A program made the position numbers and the translations under genes. DNA of 64,000 bases. Origin: Jeotgalibacillus marinus. Lineage in GTDB: Bacteria; Bacillota; Bacilli; Bacillales; Jeotgalibacillaceae. Position 1 is the first letter of the stretch; each line of letters begins with the position of its first letter. The stretch is taken from NCBI RefSeq assembly GCF_040801915.1, contig NZ_JBFMIA010000006.1:104970-168969 (forward strand). The letters run 5' to 3'. Of the stretch, positions 8,367-16,839 are shown one piece after another. Below the pieces are notes generated by a model. It searched no databases. It was not told where the DNA came from and saw nothing but the letters and a program-made list of their open reading frames with translations.

Positions 8367-9287
8367 ATGAGTACAACGACGAAAGACGGCTATTTGAGAA
8401 AGCCAGAGTGGTTGAAAATTAAGCTGAACACGAACGAGAACTACACAGGATTAAAGAAAATGATGCGGGAAAAAAATCTTCACACGGTATGTGAAGAAGC
8501 GAAATGTCCGAATATTCATGAATGTTGGGGGATAAGAAGAACGGCAACATTTATGATTTTAGGTGACGTCTGTACACGTGCATGTCGTTTTTGTGCAATC
8601 AAAACAGGTCTGCCAACAGAACTTGATTTAGCGGAGCCAGAACGAGTGGCTGATTCTGTTCAATTGATGAACTTGAAGCATGCTGTGATCACAGCTGTTG
8701 CGCGAGATGATTTAAAAGACGGAGGAGCAGAGGTATTTGCTGAAACGGTCCGCGCAATTAAAAGGAAAAATCCTTTTACAACTGTTGAAGTTTTACCATC
8801 TGATATGGGTGGTATTTATGAAAATATCCAAACGTTAATGGCTGCTCGCCCTGATATTCTTAATCATAATATCGAAACGGTCGAGCGCTTAACACCAAGA
8901 GTTCGAGCACGTGCAAAATATCACCGATCACTCGAGCTTCTTCAGCGATCTAAAGAGCTTCAACCTGACATCCCGACAAAATCTAGTCTGATGATTGGTC
9001 TTGGGGAAACGAAAGAAGAAATTATACAAACAATGGATGATCTGCGTGCACATGATGTAGATATTATGACGATTGGACAGTATTTGCAGCCATCGAAAAA
9101 GCATCTTCCAGTTCTCAAATATTACACACCTCAAGAATTTGGTGAACTACGTGAGATCGCAATGACAAAAGGATTCAAGCATTGTGAAGCAGGACCTCTT
9201 GTGCGTTCATCGTATCATGCTGATGAGCAAGTAAACGCTGCATCTAAACAGCGCCAAGCTCAAGGTGAAAAACAACAGCAAGCATAA
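8367..9287 (+). CDS. lipA: Lipoyl synthase LipA
   Basis: 306 residues. Radical SAM enzyme that inserts two sulfurs into octanoyl chains on E2 or GcvH proteins. Both clusters are visible: the auxiliary [4Fe-4S] ligands C42-x4-C47-x5-C53 (CEEAKCPNIHEC) and the radical SAM motif C69-x3-C73-x2-C76 (CTRACRFC). The conserved C-terminal RSSYHADE, which supplies the Ser ligand, is also present. ATG 8367 follows GGTGGGAGAG; an upstream ATG-like extension is not preferred. Its neighbour yutC is conserved in B. subtilis. Confidence 0.97.
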   Translation: MSTTTKDGYLRKPEWLKIKLNTNENYTGLKKMMREKNLHTVCEEAKCPNIHECWGIRRTATFMILGDVCTRACRFCAIKTGLPTELDLAEPERVADSVQLMNLKHAVITAVARDDLKDGGAEVFAETVRAIKRKNPFTTVEVLPSDMGGIYENIQTLMAARPDILNHNIETVERLTPRVRARAKYHRSLELLQRSKELQPDIPTKSSLMIGLGETKEEIIQTMDDLRAHDVDIMTIGQYLQPSKKHLPVLKYYTPQEFGELREIAMTKGFKHCEAGPLVRSSYHADEQVNAASKQRQAQGEKQQQA

Positions 9288-9300
9288 AGAACATCTAGCC

Positions 9301-9335
9301 AAGGAAACATAGGGCGTCTTTTATAATGTTTCCTT
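9301..9335. terminator. Hairpin downstream of lipA
   Basis: AAGGAAACAT and ATGTTTCCTT form a perfect 10-bp stem without a strong T-tract; the canonical terminator follows at 9345. Confidence 0.5.
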
Positions 9336-9344
9336 AATTAGGAT

Positions 9345-9379
9345 AAAAAAACAGCAGATTATGCATCTGCTGTTTTTTT
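9345..9379. terminator. Bidirectional terminator between lipA and yutC
   Basis: AACAGCAGAT and ATCTGCTGTT flanked by A and T runs on both sides can end both convergent transcripts. The yutC stop codon lies in the loop. Confidence 0.85.
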
Positions 9380-10036
9380 GCGTCCAATATCCATTGCAGC
9401 TGGTGCTAAATCGATTTCGTTCTCTTTCATTATCGTGTTTGAAATTTCTTCATCCTTCGTTTCACCATTCTCATTTTCCCCGTCACCCACTGGATATCCT
9501 TGTGGAGAACTTTCTTTCATCATTTCAATCGTGGCACTGATAGCTGTTTCCATATCCTTTTTGGATAAATGAGTTTGCGCTAGGTTTTCCACATTTACCC
9601 GAAGAGATGGGTCATCTGTCACATAGACGTGAAACCATCTTGGGATAACGGAAAGAGCATTACGTTTGATTTGATCAGCCGTCTCATTGCGATCTATATC
9701 GGCGTCTTCAGCGATCTGATATGAGATGAGTACCTCTTCATCAGTCACGACGGTCGTGACGCTTTCCACTCCTTGGACAGCAGAGCCAAAACGGCTGATA
9801 GCATCGGCTGTAACTTGGCGATCGAGCTTATATTCTTTTCCATTCATTTCACCACGATGGTCATCTGGATTGGTGGCCAAACTTGCGTATCCAAAATCAT
9901 TCTCTGTTGTGTTATTCTCCATTGTTTCTCCAGTGGAAGAATTTTCATCCTCGCTTTGAACAGTTGGTAAATTGGGTGCTGAACAAGCACTGAGTACGAG
10001 AGATCCCATCAATAAAAATGCACCATACCTTTTCAT
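9359..10036 (-). CDS. yutC: YhcN/YlaJ family sporulation lipoprotein YutC
   Basis: 225 residues. A lipoprotein signal peptide with lipobox LSAC places the mature N terminus at Cys18 on the outer face of the membrane. The next stretch is low-complexity and rich in Asn, Glu and Thr; the core (around residues 75-165) with AISRFGSAVQGVESVTTVVTD and PRWFHVYVTDDPSL fits the YhcN/YlaJ domain found in spore lipoproteins. Start ATG is preceded by AGGGAGGCG. Convergent with lipA as in B. subtilis (yutB/yutC). Confidence 0.85.
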   Translation of the reverse strand: MKRYGAFLLMGSLVLSACSAPNLPTVQSEDENSSTGETMENNTTENDFGYASLATNPDDHRGEMNGKEYKLDRQVTADAISRFGSAVQGVESVTTVVTDEEVLISYQIAEDADIDRNETADQIKRNALSVIPRWFHVYVTDDPSLRVNVENLAQTHLSKKDMETAISATIEMMKESSPQGYPVGDGENENGETKDEEISNTIMKENEIDLAPAAMDIGRKKTADA

Positions 10037-10149
10037 TATTTTCGCCTCCCTGTGCTTAGAATCTCCAAGTAAAGAGTGGATTTTCGTAGTAAATGCTGGT
10101 TTTTGCGGTATAATGATGTCAAGGGATTGAAAAAAGGGTGGTGTCTTTT

Positions 10150-10431
10150 GTGATTACTGTTCATAATCACTATTATGAGATCGTGGATGAGTTCCGCGAA
10201 GCATTCGAACAAGAAGCATTTGAAGAAAGATACAGTGAAATTCTCCATAAATATGATTTTATTGTTGGTGATTGGGGCTATGGCCAACTTCGATTAAAAG
10301 GGTTTTTTGACGATCAAAACCAAAAATCATCGTTTGATACAAAAATTTCAACGGTGAAAGATTATTTATATGAGTACTGCAATTTCGGTTGCCCGTATTT
10401 TGTGATGAAAAAGGTTGAAACAAAAAAGTGA
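10150..10431 (+). CDS. yutD: YutD family protein
   Basis: About 93 residues. The motif FIVGDWGYGQLRLKGFF and the late YLYEYCNFGCPYFVMKK identify the YutD family, small cytoplasmic Firmicutes proteins of unknown function. Several GTG codons could start it (10138, 10141, 10150); GGGTGG upstream best serves GTG 10150. Divergent from yutC and followed by a terminator. Confidence 0.82.
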   Translation: MITVHNHYYEIVDEFREAFEQEAFEERYSEILHKYDFIVGDWGYGQLRLKGFFDDQNQKSSFDTKISTVKDYLYEYCNFGCPYFVMKKVETKK

Positions 10432-10453
10432 CCCGCCGAGGTCATTTTTTTGT
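10422..10453 (+). terminator. Terminator after yutD
   Basis: AAAAAAGTGACC and GGTCATTTTTTT with a six-base loop. Confidence 0.85.
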
Positions 10454-10560
10454 TTTTTTAATCAGGTGCGGATTTATTTTGTCATAAAAATGGAATTCGG
10501 ACAGTAAAGAAAAGCTAAAAAGGTTTACATAATATATATAAATCACCGTTAATTTCCTGT

Positions 10561-10803
10561 TTAAGGCATGTGAGATGCAGGGTCCGTTCTCGGAATGTCT
10601 TTGTGTAAGCTTTTATTTTCGTAATTGTATGCACTGTAATATCGTTGTCCCTCTCGCCATGGTCCTGATTTATTTCTGACGAGTGTATATTTGCCTCGTG
10701 GTGATCCATAGGGACCTTCGGGCAATGATTCTGGTATAAGATACTGTCTTCCAACTTCAACGTTGGAGAAATCGTGGTATTCCTCTTTCTGGTCATCAAA
10801 CAA
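10561..10803 (-). CDS. Small hypothetical protein
   Basis: About 80 residues, hydrophilic, with no membrane segment. A TTG start is chosen because a perfect AAAGGAGGTGA ribosome site lies seven bases before it; longer frames reach further upstream but would bury that site. The protein contains YLIPESLPEGPYGSPRGKYT and many Tyr, Pro and Arg residues. The family was not recognised. It stands alone between yutD and yutE on the opposite strand. Confidence 0.65.
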   Translation of the reverse strand: MFDDQKEEYHDFSNVEVGRQYLIPESLPEGPYGSPRGKYTLVRNKSGPWREGQRYYSAYNYENKSLHKDIPRTDPASHMP

Positions 10804-10981
10804 GCTATATTCACCTCCTTTATTGTAGCTTGCCCATTTCACAGATCTTTTGTGCGTGTTTATAAGTAATGAATGCTCACTAACCTGCAACTCAAGAAGA
10901 CGTACGAAAGATCAATCATAAATGTGGTACACTAAAGATGAGAATTACTTTTACTCTTAACCTTAATGGAGCGTGACAATC

Positions 10982-11419
10982 ATGTATTTTGTGGATCGTG
11001 AAAAAATTGAGCAAACACTACTATATATGGAAAAACAACTGGAGTTTATTGGAAAAAATCGTTCTTTTCAAACAGAATTGGAGCAATTAGCTTTTGAGCG
11101 TAGTACGCATGTATTAATTGAAGTGATTTTGGATATAGGAAATACGATGATTGATGGTTTTATCATGCGTGATCCTGGAAGTTACGAAGACATCATTGAC
11201 ATTTTAGATGATGAGAAAGTAATTACAAAAGACATGATTGAACCTTTAAAAGAAGTGGTTGGTGCACGAAAATCACTTGTTCAACAATACATAGAAGTAG
11301 ATCACGATAAAATTTTCACTTTATTTTTAAATGCACTGCCCTCTCTAAAACAATTTCCATTTAGCATTCGAAAGTATTTAACGAATGAACTTGGTCCAGT
11401 ATCTGCCTTTAAAAATTAA
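10982..11419 (+). CDS. yutE: DUF86 / HepT-like protein YutE
   Basis: 145 residues, almost entirely helical in prediction. The segment FERSTHVLIEVILDIGNTMI and PLKEVVGARKSLVQQYIEVD match the DUF86 (HepT-like) fold. Family members include RNase toxins paired with MntA nucleotidyltransferase antitoxins, but there is no such partner here and the RX4-6HXY toxin motif is not obvious, so a toxin role is not claimed. ATG 10982 is preferred with GGAG at 10968. Position before yutF matches B. subtilis. Confidence 0.85.
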   Translation: MYFVDREKIEQTLLYMEKQLEFIGKNRSFQTELEQLAFERSTHVLIEVILDIGNTMIDGFIMRDPGSYEDIIDILDDEKVITKDMIEPLKEVVGARKSLVQQYIEVDHDKIFTLFLNALPSLKQFPFSIRKYLTNELGPVSAFKN

Positions 11420-11424
11420 CGGAT

Positions 11425-11457
11425 GAGCACCGTCGCTTTATAAGATGGTGCTTTTTT
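11425..11457 (+). terminator. Terminator after yutE
   Basis: AGCACC and GGTGCT with a loop of about 15 bases and six T. Confidence 0.75.
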
Positions 11458-11550
11458 CAGGTCGTGAAAATTGATGATTCAAAATGATTACGACATGATA
11501 AACTATATTGTGAAAGAATGCACGAATTAACTGGAAGGATGACAACGAAA

Positions 11551-12318
11551 ATGAAGTCTTACAAAGGATATTTAATTGACCTTGATGGCACAATGTATAG
11601 AGGAACAGAGCGAATTGAAGAAGCTGTAACGTTTGTGAAAAAACTTAGAGATAAAGGACTTCCTTATTTATTTGTTACAAACAATTCTTCTAAAACACCT
11701 GATCAAGTTGCGGCACACTTGACTCAATTTGATGTGCCGGTTACTAATGAGCAAGTGTTTACCACTTCAATGGCGACAGCTGCTTACATTTCAGAAGAGA
11801 AAAGCAATGCTTCTATTTATGTGATTGGTGGAGAAGGGATACGCCAAGCGCTGACTGACAAAGGAATGAAGCTTGTGACGGACTCTCCAGATTATGTGGT
11901 GGTAGGGTTAGACCGAGAAATTACGTATGAAAAGTTAGCGCTCGGTACACTCGCTGTGCGGGGTGGGGCAAAGTTTATTTCCACTAATGGTGACATTGCC
12001 ATTCCGACTGAACGAGGATTATTACCTGGAAACGGGTCTCTCACGTCAGTTATAGCTGTTTCCACTCAAACCCAGCCTTTATTTATTGGCAAGCCAGAAG
12101 CTGTCATTATGGAACAAGCATTAGAGGTTCTTGGTTTACCAAAAGAGGATGTTCTGATGATTGGCGATAACTACGATACCGATATAAAAGCTGGCTTGAA
12201 TGTTGGCATGGATACACTGATCGTCCATACCGGTGTAACAACGGTTGAAATGCTTGAGGAAATGGACCAGCAACCAACGTACTCTATTTCTTCACTAGCT
12301 GAGTGGGACATTCGATAA
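11551..12318 (+). CDS. yutF: HAD-IIA (NagD-like) sugar/nitrophenyl phosphatase YutF
   Basis: 255 residues. HAD superfamily subclass IIA: motif I YLIDLDGTMYRG with nucleophile Asp, motif II FVTNNSS, Lys in IGKPEAVIMEQAL and motif IV MIGDNYDTDI are all present, so catalysis is expected intact. Relatives dephosphorylate sugar phosphates, flavin or pyridoxal phosphates and p-nitrophenyl phosphate. ATG 11551 gives the same N terminus (MKSYKGYLIDLDGT) as the B. subtilis protein. A hydroxyacid dehydrogenase follows 20 bases later, probably in the same transcript. Confidence 0.92.
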   Translation: MKSYKGYLIDLDGTMYRGTERIEEAVTFVKKLRDKGLPYLFVTNNSSKTPDQVAAHLTQFDVPVTNEQVFTTSMATAAYISEEKSNASIYVIGGEGIRQALTDKGMKLVTDSPDYVVVGLDREITYEKLALGTLAVRGGAKFISTNGDIAIPTERGLLPGNGSLTSVIAVSTQTQPLFIGKPEAVIMEQALEVLGLPKEDVLMIGDNYDTDIKAGLNVGMDTLIVHTGVTTVEMLEEMDQQPTYSISSLAEWDIR

Positions 12319-12338
12319 TTTTAAAGGGGGAAACCAGG

Positions 12339-13301
12339 ATGAAAAAGGTTTTTATCACACGCAAAATTGATGACCGTGTAATTCACGAGTTGAAGCAACA
12401 TTTTTCTGTCGAAGTGTGGCCACACGAGGATAAGCCTGTTCCGCGTGAGGAATTACTTAGACAGGCCAAGACTGCTCATGCGTTGATGACAATGCTGTCT
12501 GATAAAGTGGATGCTGAATTATTCAACCATGCACCTGAGCTTAAAATCGTCGCTAATTTAGCAGTAGGATATGACAACATTGATGTCAAAGAAGCAACGG
12601 AACGAGGTGTGACCATATCAAACACGCCTGATGTGTTAACTGGTACAACAGCAGATCTTACGTTTTCATTGTTGATGGCTGTTGCAAGACGAATTGTTGA
12701 AGCAAGTGAATATATTAAAAACGGCGAATGGCAATCCTGGTCACCTTATTTACTTGCTGGCAGTGACATTCATCACAAAACAATAGGCATCATCGGCATG
12801 GGGAGTATCGGAGAAGCGGTAGCAAAACGTGCAAAAGGATTTGATATGGACGTGCTGTATCATACACGTTCTCGTAAGCGGGAAGCGGAAGAAGCATTCG
12901 GGGCAAAGCACGTTTCGTTAGATGACTTATTATCCCAATCAGATTTTGTTGTTTGCTTAGCACCTTTAACAGCTGAAACAAAAGGAATGCTAAGTACTGA
13001 ACAGTTCGCTAAAATGCAGAAAGGTGCCTTTCTCATCAATGCAGGCAGAGGTCCTGTGGTGGATGAAAATGCCTTATTTGCAGCCCTTCAAAATGGAGAA
13101 ATCGCTGGAGCGGGACTTGATGTATTTGAAAATGAACCAATCAGCAAGGACCACCCACTGCTGTCACTACCTAATGTTGTAGCTGCACCTCATATTGGCA
13201 GTGCTTCACGCGCAACGAGATATACCATGATGGAATTGTGTGCAGAAAATATAACGAACGTGTTAAATGGGAAAGATGCAGTGACAGCTGTTCGTGCATA
13301 A
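12339..13301 (+). CDS. D-isomer 2-hydroxyacid dehydrogenase (glyoxylate/hydroxypyruvate reductase type)
   Basis: 320 residues. NAD(P)-binding GMGSIGEAVAKRAKGF (Rossmann), the catalytic Arg in LINAGRGPVVDE, Glu in ENEPI and His in VAAPHIGSA form the D-2-hydroxyacid dehydrogenase signature. LAVGYDNIDV and TPDVLTGTTADL fit the glyoxylate reductase/D-glycerate dehydrogenase branch. AAAGGGGG precedes ATG 12339. Substrate cannot be fixed from sequence alone. Ends at a strong terminator. Confidence 0.9.
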   Translation: MKKVFITRKIDDRVIHELKQHFSVEVWPHEDKPVPREELLRQAKTAHALMTMLSDKVDAELFNHAPELKIVANLAVGYDNIDVKEATERGVTISNTPDVLTGTTADLTFSLLMAVARRIVEASEYIKNGEWQSWSPYLLAGSDIHHKTIGIIGMGSIGEAVAKRAKGFDMDVLYHTRSRKREAEEAFGAKHVSLDDLLSQSDFVVCLAPLTAETKGMLSTEQFAKMQKGAFLINAGRGPVVDENALFAALQNGEIAGAGLDVFENEPISKDHPLLSLPNVVAAPHIGSASRATRYTMMELCAENITNVLNGKDAVTAVRA

Positions 13302-13308
13302 TAGAACG

Positions 13309-13342
13309 AAAAACCCCCTCACAGTGTTTGTGAGGGGGTTTG
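13309..13342. terminator. Terminator after the hydroxyacid dehydrogenase
   Basis: AAACCCCCTCACA and TGTGAGGGGGTTT form a very stable stem, usable from both directions toward convergent yutI. Confidence 0.85.
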
Positions 13343-13389
13343 AGCATTATAAGAAGTGGATACGTACCACTCACATTATAGAAGTACAA

Positions 13390-13626
13390 TTAAAATACTT
13401 GTTCTACCTCAACTACGCCAGGAACTTCTTCAAGTAGTGCGCGCTCGATACCCGCTTTTAGTGTAATCGTCGAGCTTGGGCATGTACCGCAAGCACCAAG
13501 AAGCCTAAGTTTTACAATGCCATCTTCAACGTCCACTAATTCACAGTCTCCACCATCGCGAAGAAGGAATGGACGAAGTTTATCAAGAACCTCTTGAACT
13601 GAATCTTTCATTTCAACTTCTGTCAT
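13390..13626 (-). CDS. yutI: NifU C-terminal domain iron-sulfur scaffold YutI
   Basis: 78 residues, a stand-alone NifU C-terminal (Nfu) domain. LRPFLLRDGGDCELVDVEDG and LGACGTCPSSTITLKAGIE carry the paired CxxC cysteines that bind a [4Fe-4S] cluster at a dimer interface. Likely an Fe-S carrier; it lies in a neighbourhood of redox genes (yuzD, yutJ, yuzB, yutM). Confidence 0.95.
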   Translation of the reverse strand: MTEVEMKDSVQEVLDKLRPFLLRDGGDCELVDVEDGIVKLRLLGACGTCPSSTITLKAGIERALLEEVPGVVEVEQVF

Positions 13627-13728
13627 TCGAATCGACTCCTTTCCTGCCTTCTATTATAATAAGAGTGACGAAAAAAATCCATCCATCTAGATTAAATGAT
13701 TCCCTTTAATTGAAAGGAAGTGCTCATC

Positions 13729-14061
13729 ATGTCATTAAAAACAGTCACAGTCACCGTTTACGGAACCGAAACCATCTGCCCAAGCTGTGTCGGTGCTCCA
13801 TCTTCTAAAGAAACATACGAATGGTTAGAAGCAGCCATCGGAAGAAAATTTCCAACGCAACCATTCAAAATGGACTATGTAGATATAAATCTTGAACAAC
13901 AGGATGAAAAAAAAGCTGCGTTTGTCAATCGAGTAGTAGAAGAAGATTTATTCTACCCCGTCGTGTTGATTGGTGACGAGATTGTTGGGGAGGGAAACCC
14001 AAGATTAAAGACGGTGTTTGCTGAGTTTGAGAAATATGGGTATAAAGCAGAAAAAGAATAA
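13729..14061 (+). CDS. yuzD: YuzD family protein (DUF1462)
   Basis: 110 residues. VYGTETICPSCVGAPSSKET has a thioredoxin-like CxxC early, and LFYPVVLIGDEIVGEGNPRL resembles the cis-Pro region of that fold. Matches YuzD/DUF1462, a disulfide-type protein of unknown substrate. ATG 13729 sits after AAAGGAAGTG. Divergent from yutI as in B. subtilis, consistent with an Fe-S or thiol-related role. Confidence 0.88.
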   Translation: MSLKTVTVTVYGTETICPSCVGAPSSKETYEWLEAAIGRKFPTQPFKMDYVDINLEQQDEKKAAFVNRVVEEDLFYPVVLIGDEIVGEGNPRLKTVFAEFEKYGYKAEKE

Positions 14062-14142
14062 GTGGTACCTGTCACCTTTAAACCATTGGTGGTTTTTGTT
14101 AGCTGTAGCGTACATTGTTGAAGTCTTTGTGTTAGCATTTAT

Positions 14143-14185
14143 AAAAACAGCAGCGATCTCTCACAAAGATCGCTGCTGTTTTTGT
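14143..14185. terminator. Bidirectional terminator
   Basis: AAAAACAGCAGCGATCT and AGATCGCTGCTGTTTTT form a perfect 17-bp stem, between yuzD and the DoxX remnant. Confidence 0.85.
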
Positions 14186-14377
14186 GCAGGCACTGTTTAA
14201 TAAACGGCATGAAATATCGACTGCACCCCAGTAGTATCTTGCTGAACCAACTAATAACAGAATCATTGCGACTGTAAATAGATTAGGGTTGGTACTAACT
14301 GTTCCAGCTAACAAAAAGTTAAGATTCATAAATGCCCCTGCAACTAAAGCCGGAACCGTCAGACAACCTAGGACCAA
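14186..14377 (-). pseudogene. DoxX-family membrane protein remnant
   Basis: The minus strand encodes LTVPALVAGAFMNLNFLLAG then TVSTNPNLFTVAMILLLVG and ARYYWGA, closely resembling the third and fourth helices of DoxX/quinol oxidase subunit proteins. After YYWGA the reading frame shifts: a neighbouring frame continues SRYFMPFIKQCL, similar to the normal C-terminal end. The N-terminal half and start are missing, and no ribosome site is seen. This is a decayed 3' fragment, explaining most of the 14062-14521 gap. A 37-codon frame on the plus strand at 14388 is not supported. Confidence 0.7.
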
Positions 14378-14451
14378 TTATTAAATTATGAACATCACTT
14401 ACGAAATCACTCTTATCTTAGTAGGTGTAGGTACATTTTTGATTATCATCG

Positions 14452-14487
14452 AAAAACCACGCTCAAATGAAAGAGCGTGGTTTTTAG
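14452..14487. terminator. Terminator downstream of yutJ
   Basis: AAAAACCACGCTC and GAGCGTGGTTTTT, usable from both strands; it lies just beyond the 3' end of yutJ. Confidence 0.8.
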
Positions 14488-14521
14488 TAAATATTGAGTG
14501 ATTGCGAAAGTTGGAGAAACC

Positions 14522-15589
14522 CTATCCATTATGATACTTGTACATCCACAATACACCAGACTTCAATAAACGGGCGATGCGTCCTGTAATCGTGCGGTCT
14601 GCAAGATAGGCAAAGCCTTGTTTCTTGCCAAGTGAGCCCATAAATCCTTTGAGCTTGATTTTAGGCATTTCAGCGGGTAATTCTTCGTTATTCCAACGCA
14701 TCATCAATACTTTGACAATTTGCTCTGCTTGTTCTTCAGCGAGCTGAGCACTTGGAGCAAAAGGCAGGCTTGCACAATCTCCGACGATGTAAACGTGCTC
14801 GTCATCAGGTAAATTGTGATGTGGAGACAACACTAATCGTTTAGAAGAATCTGTTTCACATGGAATGTTTCGCACAACTTCCACTGGTTGAATACCTGCT
14901 GTCCAAACGCAAACATCCACAGGAATTGTTTCCTCATGGTTAAAGAGCATGTTTGGCTCAACCTTTGTAATGTTCGAGTTACTGACAATGTCAACATTGT
15001 TCGCATCGAACCATTTTTGAACGTAGCTACTAAGGCGGACAGGGAATGCTGGTAAGATGCGCTCGCCGCGATCAAATAGCTTGATGATTAGGTCTGAGCG
15101 GCTTTCCCTAAGTTCACTCGCTAATTCAATGCCACTAAGGCCTGCACCGACTATCCCAACAATAGAGCCAGATGGTAGGTTGGAAAGCTTTTCATATGTT
15201 GCGCGGGCTTGGTAGATCGACTGAATACTATGTGTGTATTCATCTGCGCCAGGTACGTTATGGTATTTGTCTTCACAGCCAAGTCCCACAATCAGATCAT
15301 CATAGGACACAGATGATCCATCTTCTAACCTAACTTGTTGATTTGTTGTGTCAATATTCGAAACTGTGCCGTATCGAATCGATAATCGCTCGTGCTCAGG
15401 GAAACCAACTCGTACTTCTTGGTCTGAAATCGTACCCGAAGCTAAAGCGTAATATTCGGTTTTCAAGCAGTGATAAGGTGTGCGATCAATCATCGTGATT
15501 GTCACATCATCCGGGAGTTGGTTCGGCAAAAGGCGCAACAAAACACGCATATTGCCGTATCCTCCACCAAGTAAAACTAACTGTCTCAT
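14522..15589 (-). CDS. yutJ: NADH dehydrogenase-like flavoprotein YutJ
   Basis: 355 residues, the length of the B. subtilis protein. The N-terminal FAD-binding LVLLGGGYGNMRVLLRLL, a second dinucleotide-binding GIVGAGLSGIELASEL, and VYIVGDCASLPFAPSAQLAEEQA near the C terminus define a type II NADH dehydrogenase-like pyridine nucleotide-disulfide oxidoreductase. There is no clear transmembrane segment; membrane association would be peripheral. AGAGAGGG precedes the chosen ATG at 15589; a longer in-frame extension exists. It is the first of three such flavoproteins in 6 kb (with yumC, yumB). Confidence 0.88.
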   Translation of the reverse strand: MRQLVLLGGGYGNMRVLLRLLPNQLPDDVTITMIDRTPYHCLKTEYYALASGTISDQEVRVGFPEHERLSIRYGTVSNIDTTNQQVRLEDGSSVSYDDLIVGLGCEDKYHNVPGADEYTHSIQSIYQARATYEKLSNLPSGSIVGIVGAGLSGIELASELRESRSDLIIKLFDRGERILPAFPVRLSSYVQKWFDANNVDIVSNSNITKVEPNMLFNHEETIPVDVCVWTAGIQPVEVVRNIPCETDSSKRLVLSPHHNLPDDEHVYIVGDCASLPFAPSAQLAEEQAEQIVKVLMMRWNNEELPAEMPKIKLKGFMGSLGKKQGFAYLADRTITGRIARLLKSGVLWMYKYHNG

Positions 15590-15756
15590 GGAAAACCCTC
15601 TCTTTGCAATCAGCGTTTGGTGTGCGTAAGCACTTTCAATATGATGCCTATTCACATAAAAAGTGAATTAATTCGACTATATTCATAAAAAGTATAGCGG
15701 ATTAAGGTCAGATGTACAATAACAATAAAGGAATTCCTTCACAATTCTCACTTTTC

Positions 15757-15766
15757 TTTTGTCGAA
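15757..15766 (+). promoter_or_regulatory. Possible Spo0A box between yutJ and yuzB
   Basis: TTTGTCGAAA matches the TGTCGAA core of the Spo0A-binding box. It lies in the divergent yutJ/yuzB spacer. The core 7-mer alone would occur by chance several times in 64 kb. Confidence 0.3.
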
Positions 15767-15834
15767 ATTGAATTCAAATCGTTGACGGTTAGATGTAAAC
15801 AAGGTAGCATGGATGAGTAGTGAGAGGTGAAAAT

Positions 15835-16071
15835 ATGAAACCGATTATCGAGTTTTGCATCAGTAATTTAGCCAGCGGTGCACAAGAGGCACTTGAAGTT
15901 TTAGAGCGAGATCCAAACCTTGATGTGATTGAATATGGTTGCTTAGGTTATTGTGGAAAATGTGCAGCTTCGTATTTTGCACTCGTCAATGGAGACATTG
16001 TGGAGAGCGAATCACCAAAGAAGCTTGTTGATGAGATTTATATTTATTTAGAAGAAAATCCAATGTTTTAA
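15835..16071 (+). CDS. yuzB: YuzB family protein (DUF1450)
   Basis: 78 residues, same length as in B. subtilis. Cysteines at IIEFCISN and EYGCLGYCGKCAASYFALV form a CxxCxxC pattern of the DUF1450 family, probably a small metal- or Fe-S-binding ferredoxin-like protein; no activity is established. GAGAGGTGA precedes ATG 15835. Divergent from yutJ, followed by a terminator. Confidence 0.88.
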   Translation: MKPIIEFCISNLASGAQEALEVLERDPNLDVIEYGCLGYCGKCAASYFALVNGDIVESESPKKLVDEIYIYLEENPMF

Positions 16072-16085
16072 TAGATAAAATGAGC

Positions 16086-16121
16086 AAAAGCCCAGTTGGT
16101 CGTTGACCAATTGGGCTTTTA
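16086..16121 (+). terminator. Terminator after yuzB
   Basis: AAAAGCCCAGTTGGTC and GACCAATTGGGCTTTT with a three-base loop. Confidence 0.85.
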
Positions 16122-16215
16122 TATAAATTTTTGTGCTCGTTCTTCACATAATTATTGCTAAAAATGGAGGTTACATCTATAAATTAAAAATGTTGTAAGA
16201 AAGGTTTGTTGCTTG

Positions 16216-16252
16216 ACAAAAGGGGCGTTAAAATAGACGTCCTCCCCTTCAA
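16216..16252. other. Hairpin in the yuzB-yutM spacer
   Basis: AAAAGGGGCG and CGTCCTCCCCTT can pair across about ten bases. The spacer 16122-16412 contains no gene; this hairpin and an upstream TTGACA (16215-16220) are the only structures seen. Confidence 0.3.
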
Positions 16253-16412
16253 ATGGGTGTAAAGGATATAAAATTTTTAAATTAAATCGTTCAACTTGCT
16301 CCTTACACAATAACTAAATTACCGTCTCACTCCTATTACAAATTCAAATGGTTGAGACACTGGATCATAAAAGTTATACTGAACGTACAAATGAATTTTC
16401 GGAGGTGTTAGG

Positions 16413-16775
16413 ATGGATAAGGTAATCGATTTATCCGAAGCTGCTGCGCTACAGGTGAAAGATATGATGAAGGAAGCGGAAGAAGAAAACGCTTATCTTC
16501 GTGTGGCTGTTAAAGGTGGCGGTTGCAGTGGATTATCATATGGTATGGGCTTTGAACATGAAGTAACATCAGAGGATAAAGAAGAAGATCATCACGGCAT
16601 TCGAGTCATCGTCAAAGCAGAAGATGCAGATATTTTGCGAGGAACTGAAATTGACTATAAACAGTCACTTATGGGTGGTGGCTTTACGATCAATAATCCT
16701 AATGCGATTGCATCATGTGGGTGTGGGTCTTCATTCACAACCGCAACGAAAAAAGGTACACCGGAAAATTGTTAA
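16413..16775 (+). CDS. yutM: HesB/IscA-type iron-sulfur carrier YutM
   Basis: 120 residues. A-type Fe-S carrier with the three conserved cysteines: GGGCSGLSYGMGF early and SCGCGSSF at the C terminus. Such proteins transfer [2Fe-2S] or [4Fe-4S] clusters to apoenzymes; LipA and other Fe-S proteins encoded nearby are plausible clients, by inference. CGGAGGTG precedes the ATG. Confidence 0.94.
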   Translation: MDKVIDLSEAAALQVKDMMKEAEEENAYLRVAVKGGGCSGLSYGMGFEHEVTSEDKEEDHHGIRVIVKAEDADILRGTEIDYKQSLMGGGFTINNPNAIASCGCGSSFTTATKKGTPENC

Positions 16776-16789
16776 CAAATGAAATGTAA

Positions 16790-16826
16790 CCTGCAGGGAC
16801 AAAGAGTCTCTGCAGGCTTTTTTAAT
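16790..16826 (+). terminator. Terminator after yutM
   Basis: CCTGCAG and CTGCAGG with a T-run (CTTTTTTA). Confidence 0.75.
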
Positions 16827-16839
16827 CCCTGATAAAGGA

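Noticed and set aside
10982..11419. YutE as a HepT toxin of a MntA-HepT toxin-antitoxin pair
   Set aside because: No nucleotidyltransferase antitoxin gene adjacent and the toxin motif is not evident.
14388..14501. 37-codon plus-strand frame after the DoxX remnant
   Set aside because: No ribosome binding site, and its second half is the terminator hairpin of yutJ.
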